64,000 nt of DNA. Source: Streptomyces sporangiiformans. Its GTDB lineage: Bacteria; Actinomycetota; Actinomycetes; Streptomycetales; Streptomycetaceae. Under the pieces are notes generated by a model. The model was not told the DNA's origin and did no database searches. It was given only the letters and a program-made list of their open reading frames with translations. The position numbers and the translations under genes were made by a program. Location: the NCBI RefSeq assembly GCF_005768555.2, contig NZ_VCHX02000168.1, positions 1 to 64,000 of the forward strand. Reading direction: 5' to 3'. Positions 54,695-63,067 of this stretch are shown here, one piece after another; the stretch's first letter is position 1; the number at the start of each line of letters is the position of its first letter.

Positions 54695-54750
54695 TACGGC
54701 GTATGGGAAGGTGGTCGGCCTACACCGTAGAGCAATTCCCATACGCTGTA
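54695..54750. promoter_or_regulatory. Long inverted repeat operator upstream of the DHA2 exporter
   Basis: TACGGCGTATGGGAA (54695-54709) is mirrored by TTCCCATACGCTGTA (54736-54750) with one mismatch in 15 bases, arm centres 41 bases apart. It begins 12 bases upstream of the exporter's ATG. Two half sites about four helical turns apart suit cooperative binding by two TetR dimers or DNA looping. Confidence 0.75.
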
Positions 54751-54765
54751 CAACGGACAAGCGGA

Positions 54766-54801
54766 AGGGGCGGCCCAGGCGCTCTCGCCTCGGCCGCCCC
54801 T
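54766..54801 (-). terminator. Nested hairpin terminating the GT39 operon
   Basis: AGGGGCGGCC (54766-54775) pairs with GGCCGCCCCT (54792-54801). Inside the loop AGGCG/CGCCT makes a second stem. It starts 16 bases after the GT39 stop. Confidence 0.75.
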
Positions 54802-54816
54802 CCCCTGAGGGAACCG

Positions 54817-57012
54817 TCAGCTGCTCGTGGGCTGCGTCAGGTCGTAGAACGTGGCGTTGCCCACCGTCACCTCCTTGAAGTTCTCCTGGACCCACGAGCT
54901 GATCTCGGAGGAGCTGCCGCTGTCGCTGCCTCCGCGGCCGCCCATGCCACCGCCGCCGATGAAGTAGTGGATCTTGCCGTCCGCCACGTACTGCTTGAAC
55001 TCGGCGAGCGTCGGGGACGGGTCGGTGCCGTTGAAGCCGCCGATCGCCATCACCGGCTCGCCGGTGGAGAGCTGGAAGCTCGCGGCGTTCTGGGAGCCGA
55101 TGGCCGCGGCGACCCAGGTGTAGTCGCCGGAGTTCGTCTCCAGCAGCTTCTTGGCCTCGTCGCTGACCGAGGTGCCGCCGATCAGGCCGCCCATGCCGCC
55201 ACCGCCACCGCCACCACCAGCGCCGCCGTCGCCCATCTGACCGCCGGGGCCGCCCTGCTGGTTCTGCTGGTTCTGGCCGCCACCGGGGAAGCCGCCGGTC
55301 GGGGGCCGGCCCGCCGCCCCACCCTGCCCGTTGCCGTTCTGCTGCTGGTTCTGGCCGGGCATACCGCCGCCACCGGGGCCGCCGCCCATGCCGCCACCGC
55401 CACCGGGCCCGCCGCGACCGCCCGCGACCGCAGGACCGGCGGTGACGATCGAGCCGGTGTGACCCTCCTGCAGCGTGGTGATCGTGTACGCCGTCGGGCC
55501 CGCGAGGGCGGCGACGAAGCTCAGTCCGACCACTCCCATGGCCAGTCGGCGGCCGAGCTTGTTGACGAAGGTCAGGCCGAGCGCCGCGACCAGACCACCG
55601 ACGAGGACCAGCCACTTCAGCCACGGCAGGTAGTCGGAGGAACGGCTGAGGAGGACGTACCCCCACACCGCGGTCGCCGTCATCGCGCCCGCCGACGTCA
55701 GCGACACCCATGTCTTTCCGCGCTCCTCCCAGAGCACGACCGCGCCCATGCCGATCAGCGGCGCGATGTAGGGGGCCAGGGCCACGGTGTAGTACTCGTG
55801 GAAGATGCCCTGCATGAAGCTGAAGATCACCATGGTGATCAGCAGCGAGCCGCCCCAGGCGAGGAACGCGGCACGGGCCGTGTCGGTCCTCCGGGCCTTC
55901 CGGGTGAGCACGAGGCCCGCGACGAGCAGGATCAGCGCCGCCGGGATCAGCCAGGAGATCTGACCGCCGATCGACGAGCTGAACATCCGGTCCCAGCCGG
56001 TCTCGCCCCAGCCGCCGCCCTGTCCGCCACCGCCGACGCTGCCGGTCTCCTCGCCGTTGATGCGCCCGAGGCCGTTGTAACCGAAGGTCAGTTCAAGGAA
56101 GGAGTTGTTCTGCGAGCCGCCGATGTACGGGCGGGACGAGGCCGGCCACAGCTCGACGATCGCGACCCACCAGCCGCCCGAGACGACCATCGCGAGCCCG
56201 GCGAGCAGCACCTGGCCGATGCGCTTCTTCAGGCCCGTCGGCGCGAAGACCACGTACAGCAGGGCCAGTACCGGGAGGATCAGGAAGGCCTGGAGGGTCT
56301 TCACCAGGAAGGCGAGGCCGATCGCGGTGCCCGCCCACACCAGCCACTTCGTCTCGGCCTTCTCCATGGCACGCAGCGTGCAGTAGACCGCGGCGGCGCT
56401 CAGCAGCGCGAGGGCCGCGTCCGGGTTGTTGAAGCGGAACATCAGAGCGGCGACGGGCGTGAGCGCGAAGACCGCCATGGTGATGAAGCCGGCCGAGGCG
56501 GAGAACCGGCGCCGTACAGCCGCGTACAGCACACCGGCCGTGGCCACGGCCATCAGCACCTGCGGGAAAAGGATCGCGAAGGAGTTGAGGCCGAAGACCC
56601 TGACCGACAGCGCCATCGGCCACAGCGAGGCCGGAGGCTTGTCGACGGTGATGGCGTTGGCCGAGTCCAGAGAGCCGAAGAAGAAGGCCTTCCAGCTCTG
56701 GGAGCCGGCCTGGGCGGCCGCGGAGTAGAAGGAGTTCGCGTACCCGGAGGCCGTGAGGTTCCAGGTGTACAGCGCGCCGATCAGCAGCAGCGTGCCGAGG
56801 AACGCGGGGCGCACCCAGCGGTGGTCCTCGGGCCGCCCGCGCCAGGCGCGGCGCACGAAGGGCTGCTTGGGGCTGCCGTCCTCGGGGGCCGCGGTGGGCC
56901 CCGCCGGAACGACCGGCTGCTGTACGGCTGTTGAGGTGGGCGGGCCCCAGTCGGGACCGGGTGTCCCGGCGGGACTGTGTGTCCCCGGATAGTCGGCTTG
57001 AGTCGTCGTCAT
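54817..57012 (-). CDS. GT39/ArnT-like polyprenyl-phosphate-dependent glycosyltransferase
   Basis: A 731-residue membrane glycosyltransferase. The PMT/ArnT signature is clear: SFYSAAAQAGSQSWKAFFFGSLDSANAITVDKPPASLW at residues ~95-130 supplies the acidic catalytic loop. FRFNNPDAALALLSAAAVY follows. About 11 TM helices run to ~525. Then comes an outside Gly/Gln/Asn-rich segment (~527-610, repeated GGxGG and QNQQQN) and a C-terminal globular domain (EAKKLLETNSGDYTWVAAAIGSQNAASFQLSTGEPVMAIGGFNGTDPSPTLAEFKQYV). It should transfer a sugar from a polyprenyl phosphate onto an envelope acceptor. Its start overlaps the GT2 gene stop (ATGA); that enzyme probably makes the lipid donor. Confidence 0.87.
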   Translation of the reverse strand: MTTTQADYPGTHSPAGTPGPDWGPPTSTAVQQPVVPAGPTAAPEDGSPKQPFVRRAWRGRPEDHRWVRPAFLGTLLLIGALYTWNLTASGYANSFYSAAAQAGSQSWKAFFFGSLDSANAITVDKPPASLWPMALSVRVFGLNSFAILFPQVLMAVATAGVLYAAVRRRFSASAGFITMAVFALTPVAALMFRFNNPDAALALLSAAAVYCTLRAMEKAETKWLVWAGTAIGLAFLVKTLQAFLILPVLALLYVVFAPTGLKKRIGQVLLAGLAMVVSGGWWVAIVELWPASSRPYIGGSQNNSFLELTFGYNGLGRINGEETGSVGGGGQGGGWGETGWDRMFSSSIGGQISWLIPAALILLVAGLVLTRKARRTDTARAAFLAWGGSLLITMVIFSFMQGIFHEYYTVALAPYIAPLIGMGAVVLWEERGKTWVSLTSAGAMTATAVWGYVLLSRSSDYLPWLKWLVLVGGLVAALGLTFVNKLGRRLAMGVVGLSFVAALAGPTAYTITTLQEGHTGSIVTAGPAVAGGRGGPGGGGGMGGGPGGGGMPGQNQQQNGNGQGGAAGRPPTGGFPGGGQNQQNQQGGPGGQMGDGGAGGGGGGGGMGGLIGGTSVSDEAKKLLETNSGDYTWVAAAIGSQNAASFQLSTGEPVMAIGGFNGTDPSPTLAEFKQYVADGKIHYFIGGGGMGGRGGSDSGSSSEISSWVQENFKEVTVGNATFYDLTQPTSS

Positions 57013-58445
57013 CGTGCGTTCCTCGGATCGTGATCGTTCGGACGCACCGGCTGCAGCTGCACGGTCGCGTCCCCCCGGGTTCGGTTGTCGTACGGAGAGT
57101 GAGTCGTGCCGTACGGAGGCTGCGGCGCCGTCGCGTAGACAGGCGACACGGGACCGGCGGGCACGACGGGCGTGTGAGAGGCGACCACGGTCGACGGGGA
57201 GTCGTCGGTCCGGTCCGGGAACACCCAGGCCCGGAAGAGCAGGAACCGCAGCACGGTCGCCGCGAGGTTGGCGGCGATCAGCACCGCCAGTTCGGTGGAG
57301 TGCGCGGGATCGCTCGTCGCCGCGTTCAGGGCGGCGAGCGAACCGCTGGTGAGGGCGAGGCCGATGCCGAAGACCACCAGGCCCTGCGCCTGGTGCTTCA
57401 CGGCCCGGTCCCGTCCGCGGACGCCGAAGGTGAGGCGCCGGTTGGCCGCCGTGTTGGCGACGGCCGACAGGAGCAGGGCGAGCGCGTTGGCGAACTGCGA
57501 CCCCGTGAACGTACGGAAGCCGCTGTAGAGCAGCAGATAGAACAGCGTGGACAGAGCGCCCACGACGCAGAACCCGACGAGTTGCCGGGCGAGTCCCGTG
57601 GGTACGCCGGTCAGTTCGCGGTCGCGCGGGTCGTCACCGAACGGCCGGGCGAGCCGGTCGAGCGGCAGCGAGCCGGTGGCGAGGGCGCGCCCGACGCGCC
57701 ACACGCCCAACAGGTCGTCGGTCGCGGTCTTCACGATGTGCACGGTCGAGTCCGGGTCGTCGACCCAGTCGACCGGCACCTCGTGGATGCGCAGTCCGGC
57801 CCGTTCGGCGAGCACCAGCATCTCGGTGTCGAAGAACCAGCCGGTGTCCTCGACAAGGGGCAGCAGCACTTGAGCCACTTCCCGCCGGATCGCCTTGAAG
57901 CCGCACTGGGCGTCGGAGAAGCGGGCCTGCAGCGAGCCCCGCAGGATCAGGTTGTACGTACGGGATATGAACTCCCGCTTGGCGCCGCGCACCACCCGCG
58001 AGGAGCGGGCCAGACGCGAGCCGATCGCGAGGTCGGAGTGGCCCGAGATCAGCGGGGCCACCAGCGGGAGCAGCGCGTTGAGGTCGGTGGAGAGGTCGAC
58101 GTCCATATAGGCGAGGACCGGAGCGTCCGAGGCGGACCACACGGTCCGCAGGGCACGGCCGCGGCCCTTCTGATCCAGGCGGAAGGACCTGACCTCCCGG
58201 ATCTCCGCCTCCAGCCGCGCCGCCACCAGCGGGGTGGCGTCCGTCGAGGCGTTGTCCGCGATGGTGATGCGGAACGCGTACGGGAAGGTGCGCGCGAGGT
58301 GCTCGTGCAGTCTGCGCACACACGGCTGGAGGTCCTTCTCCTCGTTGTAGACGGGGATCACTACGTCCAGGACAGGCGTACCGGCGTTCCCGGCCGGGAG
58401 GTGCTCCCGCGCCGGCAGATTGCCGGGAGAAGGTTCGGTTCGCAT
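57009..58445 (-). CDS. GT2-GtrA fusion, polyprenyl-phosphate glycosyltransferase with flippase-like domain
   Basis: A 478-residue bifunctional protein. Residues ~25-265 are a DPM1-like GT-A fold: VLDVVIPVYNEEKDLQPCVRRLHEHL, ADNASTDATPLVAA, AYMDVDLSTDLNALLPLV with the DxD metal site, and FSDAQCGFKAIRREVA. Residues ~300-430 are a four-helix GtrA domain (GFCVVGALSTLFYLLLYSGFR, NRRLTFGVRG, VLRFLLFRAWVFPD). It is expected to load a sugar onto polyprenyl phosphate and help move it across the membrane for the GT39 enzyme encoded next. A Pro/Thr-rich cytoplasmic tail ends it. It lies 14 bases behind the sensor kinase gene, so two-component control of envelope glycosylation is implied. Confidence 0.87.
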   Translation of the reverse strand: MRTEPSPGNLPAREHLPAGNAGTPVLDVVIPVYNEEKDLQPCVRRLHEHLARTFPYAFRITIADNASTDATPLVAARLEAEIREVRSFRLDQKGRGRALRTVWSASDAPVLAYMDVDLSTDLNALLPLVAPLISGHSDLAIGSRLARSSRVVRGAKREFISRTYNLILRGSLQARFSDAQCGFKAIRREVAQVLLPLVEDTGWFFDTEMLVLAERAGLRIHEVPVDWVDDPDSTVHIVKTATDDLLGVWRVGRALATGSLPLDRLARPFGDDPRDRELTGVPTGLARQLVGFCVVGALSTLFYLLLYSGFRTFTGSQFANALALLLSAVANTAANRRLTFGVRGRDRAVKHQAQGLVVFGIGLALTSGSLAALNAATSDPAHSTELAVLIAANLAATVLRFLLFRAWVFPDRTDDSPSTVVASHTPVVPAGPVSPVYATAPQPPYGTTHSPYDNRTRGDATVQLQPVRPNDHDPRNAR

Positions 58446-58459
58446 GACGACGACTGTCG

Positions 58460-60088
58460 TCAAGCCCCCTGTCGCACCCATGTGGTGGTGCTGTGCTGTG
58501 CCTGTGAGTGCGTCCGCGCGTTGGTTCCGGACGTTTCCTCGACCCATGCCTCGGGGCCCGCTCCGGACGTCAGCGCAGGCAGATGCACGGTGAACGCGGT
58601 GCGCCCGGGCACGCTGTCGACGGTCACGGCGCCGCCGTGCGCGGTCGCGACGGCCTGCACGATGGCGAGACCGAGACCGGTGGAACCCGAGGCGCGCGAG
58701 CGCGACGAGTCGCCTCGCGCGAACCGTTCGAAGACACGGGGCAGCAGATCCTGTGGAATCCCGGGCCCGTCGTCCTGCACGTCCAGGCACACCCAGGAGC
58801 CCTGACGGCGCACGCGTGCGGTCACCGTGGTGCCGGGTGGTGTGTGCGTACGCGCGTTGGCGAACAGGTTCACCATGACCTGCTGGATGCGGGCGGCGTC
58901 GGCGAGCACGAGCGCGGGTTCGTCCGGCAGGTCGAGGCGCCAGTTGTGCTCGCGTCCGGCCGCACGGGCGTCGCTCACCGCGTCCACGACCAGCGGGGAC
59001 AGGTCGGTGTGCTCGTAGGACAGCGGGCGCCCGGCGTCGAGCCGCGCGAGCAGCAGCAGGTCCTCGACGAGCCCGGTCATCCGCCCGGCCTCGGACTCGA
59101 TCCGGCCCAGCGCGTGGCGGGTGTCCGGCCCGGTCTCTTCCCTTCCGCGTCTGGTGAGTTCGGCGTATCCACGGATGGACGCGAGGGGCGTACGCAGCTC
59201 ATGGCTGGCGTCCGCGACGAACTGCCGTACCCGCGTCTCACTCTCCTGGCGCGCGTGCAGCGCCCCGTGGACGTGGTCGAGCATGCGGTTGAGGGCGGCA
59301 CCGACCTGCCCGACCTCCGTGTGGGGGTCGGTCTCGGACTCGGGGACGCGCTCGTTGAGGGTCACCTCGCCGGTGTGCAGCGGCAGTTCGGAAACACGGG
59401 TGGCAGTGGCGGCGACCCTGCGCAGGGGGCGCAGCGCGACGCTCACGATGGTGGCACCGGCGAGCGAGGCGGCGATGAGACCGGCGGCGGTGACGCTGAC
59501 CTCGACGATGATCAGGGTGTTGAGGGTGCTGGTGACGTCCTCGGTGGGCAGGCCCACGTAGTACGAACCGTCGATGCCGGTCTTGTACTGGACCCGGTAC
59601 TCGCCGAGGCCCGGAAGGTCGACGGTGTGCGGCTCGCCGTCCCGCGGCACGTCCTCCAGGGCGGCCAACTGCGCCGAGGTGAGCGACTCGGGGCTGAGGT
59701 CAGGTACCCCGTCGTCGCCCTCGGACTCCTTGCCGACCTTGGCTTGGGTGATGTTGCCGTCCGTGAGCTTCGCGGCGACCGTGCCGCCGTTGCTTGTCTG
59801 CGGGCCCCGGACGACGAACTCCGACAGCGTCGGCTTGTCCTTGTCGTTGTCCCCGGGGCCAGGCTTTTCGCCGACCGCCTTCGCCGGAGGGCCGGCCGCC
59901 CGCATGGCGGCGTCGTTCAGCGAGCCGTCGAGCTGGTCGTTCAGGTAGGAACTGAGCGCGATGGTGGTCACCGTGCCGATCACCGCGCACACGACGGCGA
60001 TCAGCACGACGGACGCGACGACGAGCCGCGTCCGCAGCGTCCGAGGCTGTCGGCGCCGCTGCTTCCGCAGCTGTCGTCGCCCGCTCAT
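58460..60088 (-). CDS. Two-component sensor histidine kinase
   Basis: A 542-residue membrane kinase. TM1 is LVVASVVLIAVVCAVIGTVTTIAL (~20-43). An extracellular sensor of ~145 residues rich in Gly/Asp/Lys follows. TM2 is near 190-215, then HAMP. The HisKA motif is FVADASHELRTPLASIRGYAEL with the phospho-His near residue 296. The N box is VMVNLFANARTHTPPGT. G1 is LDVQDDGPGIP, the F box is FERFARGDSSRSRASGSTGLGLAIVQ, and G2 is the GSTGLGLAI part. The Ser/Arg-rich GDSSRSRASGS is a common streptomycete form. Its start overlaps the response-regulator stop in ATGA. The C-terminal tail is non-conserved. Confidence 0.9.
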   Translation of the reverse strand: MSGRRQLRKQRRRQPRTLRTRLVVASVVLIAVVCAVIGTVTTIALSSYLNDQLDGSLNDAAMRAAGPPAKAVGEKPGPGDNDKDKPTLSEFVVRGPQTSNGGTVAAKLTDGNITQAKVGKESEGDDGVPDLSPESLTSAQLAALEDVPRDGEPHTVDLPGLGEYRVQYKTGIDGSYYVGLPTEDVTSTLNTLIIVEVSVTAAGLIAASLAGATIVSVALRPLRRVAATATRVSELPLHTGEVTLNERVPESETDPHTEVGQVGAALNRMLDHVHGALHARQESETRVRQFVADASHELRTPLASIRGYAELTRRGREETGPDTRHALGRIESEAGRMTGLVEDLLLLARLDAGRPLSYEHTDLSPLVVDAVSDARAAGREHNWRLDLPDEPALVLADAARIQQVMVNLFANARTHTPPGTTVTARVRRQGSWVCLDVQDDGPGIPQDLLPRVFERFARGDSSRSRASGSTGLGLAIVQAVATAHGGAVTVDSVPGRTAFTVHLPALTSGAGPEAWVEETSGTNARTHSQAQHSTTTWVRQGA

Positions 60089-60825
60089 GACGCCGCGGGC
60101 TTGATCAGGTAACCGGCTCCGCGCCGCGTGTGGATCATCGGCTCGCGCCCGGCGTCGATCTTGCGGCGCAGGTAGGAGATGTAGAGCTCGACGACGTTGG
60201 CCTGGCCGCCGAAGTCGTACGACCACACGCGGTCGAGGATCTGCGCCTTGCTGAGCACCCGGCGCGGGTTGCGCATCAGGAAGCGCAGCAGCTCGAACTC
60301 GGTGGCGGTGAGGTGGATGTTGTCCCCGGCGCGCGACACCTCGTGGCTGTCCTCGTCCAGGGTGAGGTCCCCGACGACGAGCGTGGAGTCGGAGCGCCGG
60401 TCGGCGGCACCGGAGCGACGGATCAGCCCGCGCAGCCGTGCGACGACCTCCTCCAGGCTGAACGGCTTGGTGACATAGTCGTCGCCGCCCGCGGTGAGCC
60501 CGGCGATACGGTCCTCGACGGCGTCCTTCGCCGTCAGGAAGAGCACGGGCACGTCGGGCAGATCGCGCCGCAGCCGGCCGAGGACGGCCAGCCCGTCCAT
60601 GTCGGGCAGCATCATGTCGAGCACCACGGCGTCGGGCCGGAAGTCCCGGGCGGTCTGCACCGCCCCGGTCCCGTCACCCGCGCTGCGGATCTGCCAGCCC
60701 TCGTAACGAAGGGCCATGGACAACAGCTCGGTGATCGACTGCTCGTCGTCCACCACAAGCACGCGGACGGGGCTCCCGTCCGGCCTCAGCAGTTCGGTGC
60801 GCCCCTGGGGCGAGGTCGTGGTCAT
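60085..60825 (-). CDS. OmpR/PhoB-family response regulator
   Basis: A 246-residue regulator. The receiver domain (~22-135) carries the acidic pair in VLVVDDEQSITELL, the phospho-acceptor Asp in AVVLDMMLPDMDG near residue 70, Thr in VLFLTAKDAVED and Lys in VTKPFSLEEVV. The winged helix (~150-240) shows LTLDEDSHEVSRAGDNIHLTATEFELLRFLMRNPRRVLSKAQILDRVWSYDFGGQANVVELYISYLRRKID and ends RRGAGYLIKP. First gene of the operon with its kinase and two glycosyltransferases. The ATG at 60825 begins the conserved MTTTSPQGRTELLRPDG leader. Five 11-bp-spaced TCAGC words ~120-170 bases upstream are a natural candidate for its own binding site. Confidence 0.92.
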   Translation of the reverse strand: MTTTSPQGRTELLRPDGSPVRVLVVDDEQSITELLSMALRYEGWQIRSAGDGTGAVQTARDFRPDAVVLDMMLPDMDGLAVLGRLRRDLPDVPVLFLTAKDAVEDRIAGLTAGGDDYVTKPFSLEEVVARLRGLIRRSGAADRRSDSTLVVGDLTLDEDSHEVSRAGDNIHLTATEFELLRFLMRNPRRVLSKAQILDRVWSYDFGGQANVVELYISYLRRKIDAGREPMIHTRRGAGYLIKPAAS

Positions 60826-60945
60826 AGCCCACACATTGGCGAGCCGCTCTGAGAGCACCCTTTCGGGAACCTGTGAATTACCTGAGAAACGCACAGGAGC
60901 CACTCAGGGAACACCTGGGAATCCCAGAGCGACTGATCTCCCTCT

Positions 60946-60994
60946 TCAGCCTTGCGTCAGCCGGGCCTCAGCACCGCCTCAGCCCTGCCTCAGC
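60946..60994. promoter_or_regulatory. Array of five TCAGC words at exact 11-bp spacing
   Basis: TCAGC starts at 60946, 60957, 60968, 60979 and 60990. The last three units extend to CCTCAGC-type identity. Eleven-base direct repeats are the usual binding format of OmpR/PhoB-type regulators, one dimer covering two units. The array is 121-169 bases upstream of the response-regulator ATG. Confidence 0.7.
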
Positions 60995-61340
60995 CCTGAC
61001 CGCGCCGGAACCCGTGACTTCGCTCGACCTTGGCGATATGCAGGGTGTAGCTCTCGTACCAGCTCTCACGCCCCCGCTTCTGCGCCGCCCGGTGCTCCAT
61101 GTCGCTGCGCCACTCCTCGATGGCCTCGGCGTCCCTGAAGTACCCCACGGTGATCCCGAGCCCGCCCGGCGTCCGCGCCGAGTCGATCCCGAGGAACCCC
61201 GGTATCTCCTTGACCCGCTCCTCCATCCGCTCGGCCGTCTCGCCGTACCCGTTGTCTCCCTCCGTCCTTACGGAGGTGAACACGACGGCGTAGTACGGCG
61301 GTTCCTGCGCGTCGACAGGAGCAATGGCTTGTTCGCTCAT
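60990..61340 (-). CDS. Antibiotic biosynthesis monooxygenase (ABM)-domain protein
   Basis: A 116-residue dimeric alpha-beta barrel protein. The core reads YYAVVFTSVRTEGDNGYGETAERMEERVKEIPGFLGIDSARTPGGLGITVGYFRDAEAIEEWRSDMEHRAAQKRGRESWYESYTLHIAKVERSHGF. The WRSDMEHRAAQKRGRESWYESY stretch is the family's second helix and strand. ABM proteins include cofactor-free monooxygenases and heme-degrading enzymes, but most, like this one, are stress or housekeeping proteins without assigned substrate. The ATG at 61340 precedes the conserved part by 17 residues. It is upstream of the two-component operon on the same strand; its stop codon touches the last unit of the 11-bp array. Confidence 0.82.
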   Translation of the reverse strand: MSEQAIAPVDAQEPPYYAVVFTSVRTEGDNGYGETAERMEERVKEIPGFLGIDSARTPGGLGITVGYFRDAEAIEEWRSDMEHRAAQKRGRESWYESYTLHIAKVERSHGFRRGQG

Positions 61341-61457
61341 GTCACCCACTCTCGGGCGTGACCCGGCACCACGTCCAGGGCCTTTTCCACACAGGGACCC
61401 CGGAGGGATCGGCGATGTGGTCATCCGGTCCATGCCCCTCCCCGGCCCCGCTCCCGG

Positions 61458-62321
61458 TCAGAAGAGCCCCTCCTGAACGCCACCGCCACCGCACTCCCTC
61501 ACCGGCACAGCCATCGCGCGACCGTCCGCGGAACCCAGCTCCCACCCCCGCATCAGCCGCGTGTCCAGCACGACCACCCCACGCCCGGTCGCCAGATGCA
61601 GATCGGGCCCGGCCGCAGCCGCCAGCTCCCCGCTCACCACACCGCCCGTCACCAGCTCGCCCACGACCCCCACAGCCGACGACAGCCCATCGAGCCCGAA
61701 CGCACCCACATGATCCACGGCCGCGAACGGCATCTGCTCCAAGGCCTCCGGCCACCCACCGAGCCCCACGGCCCGCGCATGGAGCGCCTCGACCTCGGCC
61801 CGTCGCACCGCCGCCCCGGGCAACGCACTGCGCACGGCCCGCTTGGCGTCGTACGGGATCCGATCCGGCACCCCCAACGCCCTGCGCAGCAACTCCTCAC
61901 TCCGCCGGGCCGCCATCAGGGGCCCGCGCCCGAGCCAGCTGAAGACCACGGCCCCCTGCTCGAGCAGCCTCGCGTCCCCCCTCTCCACGGCCGTGATCCC
62001 GACCTTGACCATCCCGCTCCCGAACCACGCGAGATACACGTGGTACGGCCGCGGGTCGTCGGCGACGGTATCGGCGGCAACGGAATGCGCACGCTCCAGC
62101 CGCGCACACTCCTCGCACCGCGCGCCGACGTTGCGCCCGGACACGACAGCCCTCACGGGACAGCTGTTCCCCCGCGCCCCGACACATGTCCGCTCGCCCC
62201 CTGCCACCCGAAAGGCCACCCGCCGCCCGCGCGAAAGAGCACTCCGCTGCCCGCCTTCCCAGACCAACTGCGGCTGCGCTCCCTGCCACCGCAGCCCCGC
62301 ACATCTCCACACCTGTGCCAT
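61458..62321 (-). CDS. DUF2797 protein with GIY-YIG-like core
   Basis: A 287-residue protein of the DUF2797 family. A Cys cluster near residues 45-75 (CVGARGNSCPVRAVVSGRNVGARCEECARLERAH) looks like a zinc ribbon. The following segment, YHVYLAWFGSGMVKVGITAVERGDARLLEQGAVVFSWLGRGPLMAARRSEELLRRALG, shows the order of a GIY-YIG nuclease: VYL strand, KVGIT strand, Arg, and a Glu in the helix. The third part is less conserved and Gly/Val-rich. Nuclease activity is an inference; no biochemical role is established. It ends 118 bases before the ABM gene start. The divergent gene at 62549 is 227 bases away. Confidence 0.75.
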   Translation of the reverse strand: MAQVWRCAGLRWQGAQPQLVWEGGQRSALSRGRRVAFRVAGGERTCVGARGNSCPVRAVVSGRNVGARCEECARLERAHSVAADTVADDPRPYHVYLAWFGSGMVKVGITAVERGDARLLEQGAVVFSWLGRGPLMAARRSEELLRRALGVPDRIPYDAKRAVRSALPGAAVRRAEVEALHARAVGLGGWPEALEQMPFAAVDHVGAFGLDGLSSAVGVVGELVTGGVVSGELAAAAGPDLHLATGRGVVVLDTRLMRGWELGSADGRAMAVPVRECGGGGVQEGLF

Positions 62322-62477
62322 CGCTCACGAGAGTAGGCGGCGCCACTGACAACGGGCCTGGACGAGCGGATGGGCAGGGGTCGGCGCCGATCCGACGCAG
62401 GCGACCGAGGTGTCCGACACGCGATCGAAAGGTACTTGACCGTACATGGACAGGCGTGATGTCGTCTGTCTCGCCAC

Positions 62478-62546
62478 GGCCTCGGAACGACGAGGCCTGT
62501 CATGCGAGGCCCCCGCTGACCACGGGGGATGCAACAAAGGGGGAAG
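62478..62546 (+). promoter_or_regulatory. Structured leader of the secreted HIKRRH protein
   Basis: Two hairpins precede the ribosome site. GGCCTCG/CGAGGCC is at 62478-62484 and 62491-62497. CCCCCG/CGGGGG is at 62510-62515 and 62523-62528. The GGGGG of the AAAGGGGGAAG ribosome site (62536-62546) could instead pair with the CCCCC of the second hairpin. A TTGACC near 62438 is a possible -35. Confidence 0.45.
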
Positions 62547-62548
62547 TC

Positions 62549-63010
62549 TTGCGTCTCAACGCATCTCGTACCGTCAAGACGGCAATGGCCACAGCCATTG
62601 CCTCGGCTCTGATGATCCCGACAGCCGGTTCCGCGTCCGCCGCGACCCCTTCGAGCGACACGGTCGCCGGAGTCGCCGCCGACAGCATCGCCGCGAAGTG
62701 CAGGAGCCACAGCCGCAACTACGTCGTGCGGAAGTACTACCGTGGACCCGAGGAGTTCACCCTGCGCTGCGGCACCAGGACGTGGGGCTGGAAGCACATC
62801 AAGCGGCGGCACGGCTGGAACAGCACGATGGACAGGAAGATCAGCGCCGCCATCTGGTCCGGAAAGCCCAATGGCCGCGGCGGCTACTCCACCTACACCA
62901 ACACGTGCCCGAACTACGAGAAGTTCCGCACCATCATCGGTACGCCCGCCGGGGTCAATGACCTCCTGACCGCGTACAAGGTCAACACCCGTGCCGCTGC
63001 CAGGTGCTAG
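62549..63010 (+). CDS. Small secreted protein with nuclease-toxin-like HIKRRH motif
   Basis: A 153-residue exported protein. The TTG at 62549 is chosen because AAAGGGGGAAG stands just upstream and the product starts with a good Sec signal (RTVKTAMATAIASALMIPTAGSASAA, cleavage near residue 33). The mature ~120 residues contain KCRSHSRNYVVRKYYRG, FTLRCGTRTWGWKHIKRRHGWNSTMDRKISAAI, and YTNTCPNYEKF. Four cysteines could form two disulfides. The G-W-x-HIxxRH arrangement resembles the core of barnase/EndoU/ColicinE5/RelE-type nuclease toxins. The protein is basic. I infer a possible secreted RNase-like effector; it has no recognised named family. A small gene follows after 57 bases. Confidence 0.7.
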   Translation: MRLNASRTVKTAMATAIASALMIPTAGSASAATPSSDTVAGVAADSIAAKCRSHSRNYVVRKYYRGPEEFTLRCGTRTWGWKHIKRRHGWNSTMDRKISAAIWSGKPNGRGGYSTYTNTCPNYEKFRTIIGTPAGVNDLLTAYKVNTRAAARC

Positions 63011-63067
63011 CCGTCGGGCTGGGGCACCCTCGTACTCGTAGACGAGGCGAAAGGACGGGCGGAGCAT

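Noticed and set aside
54493..56934. 813-codon plus-strand open frame
   Set aside because: Antisense to the GT39 and exporter genes; no recognisable protein features.
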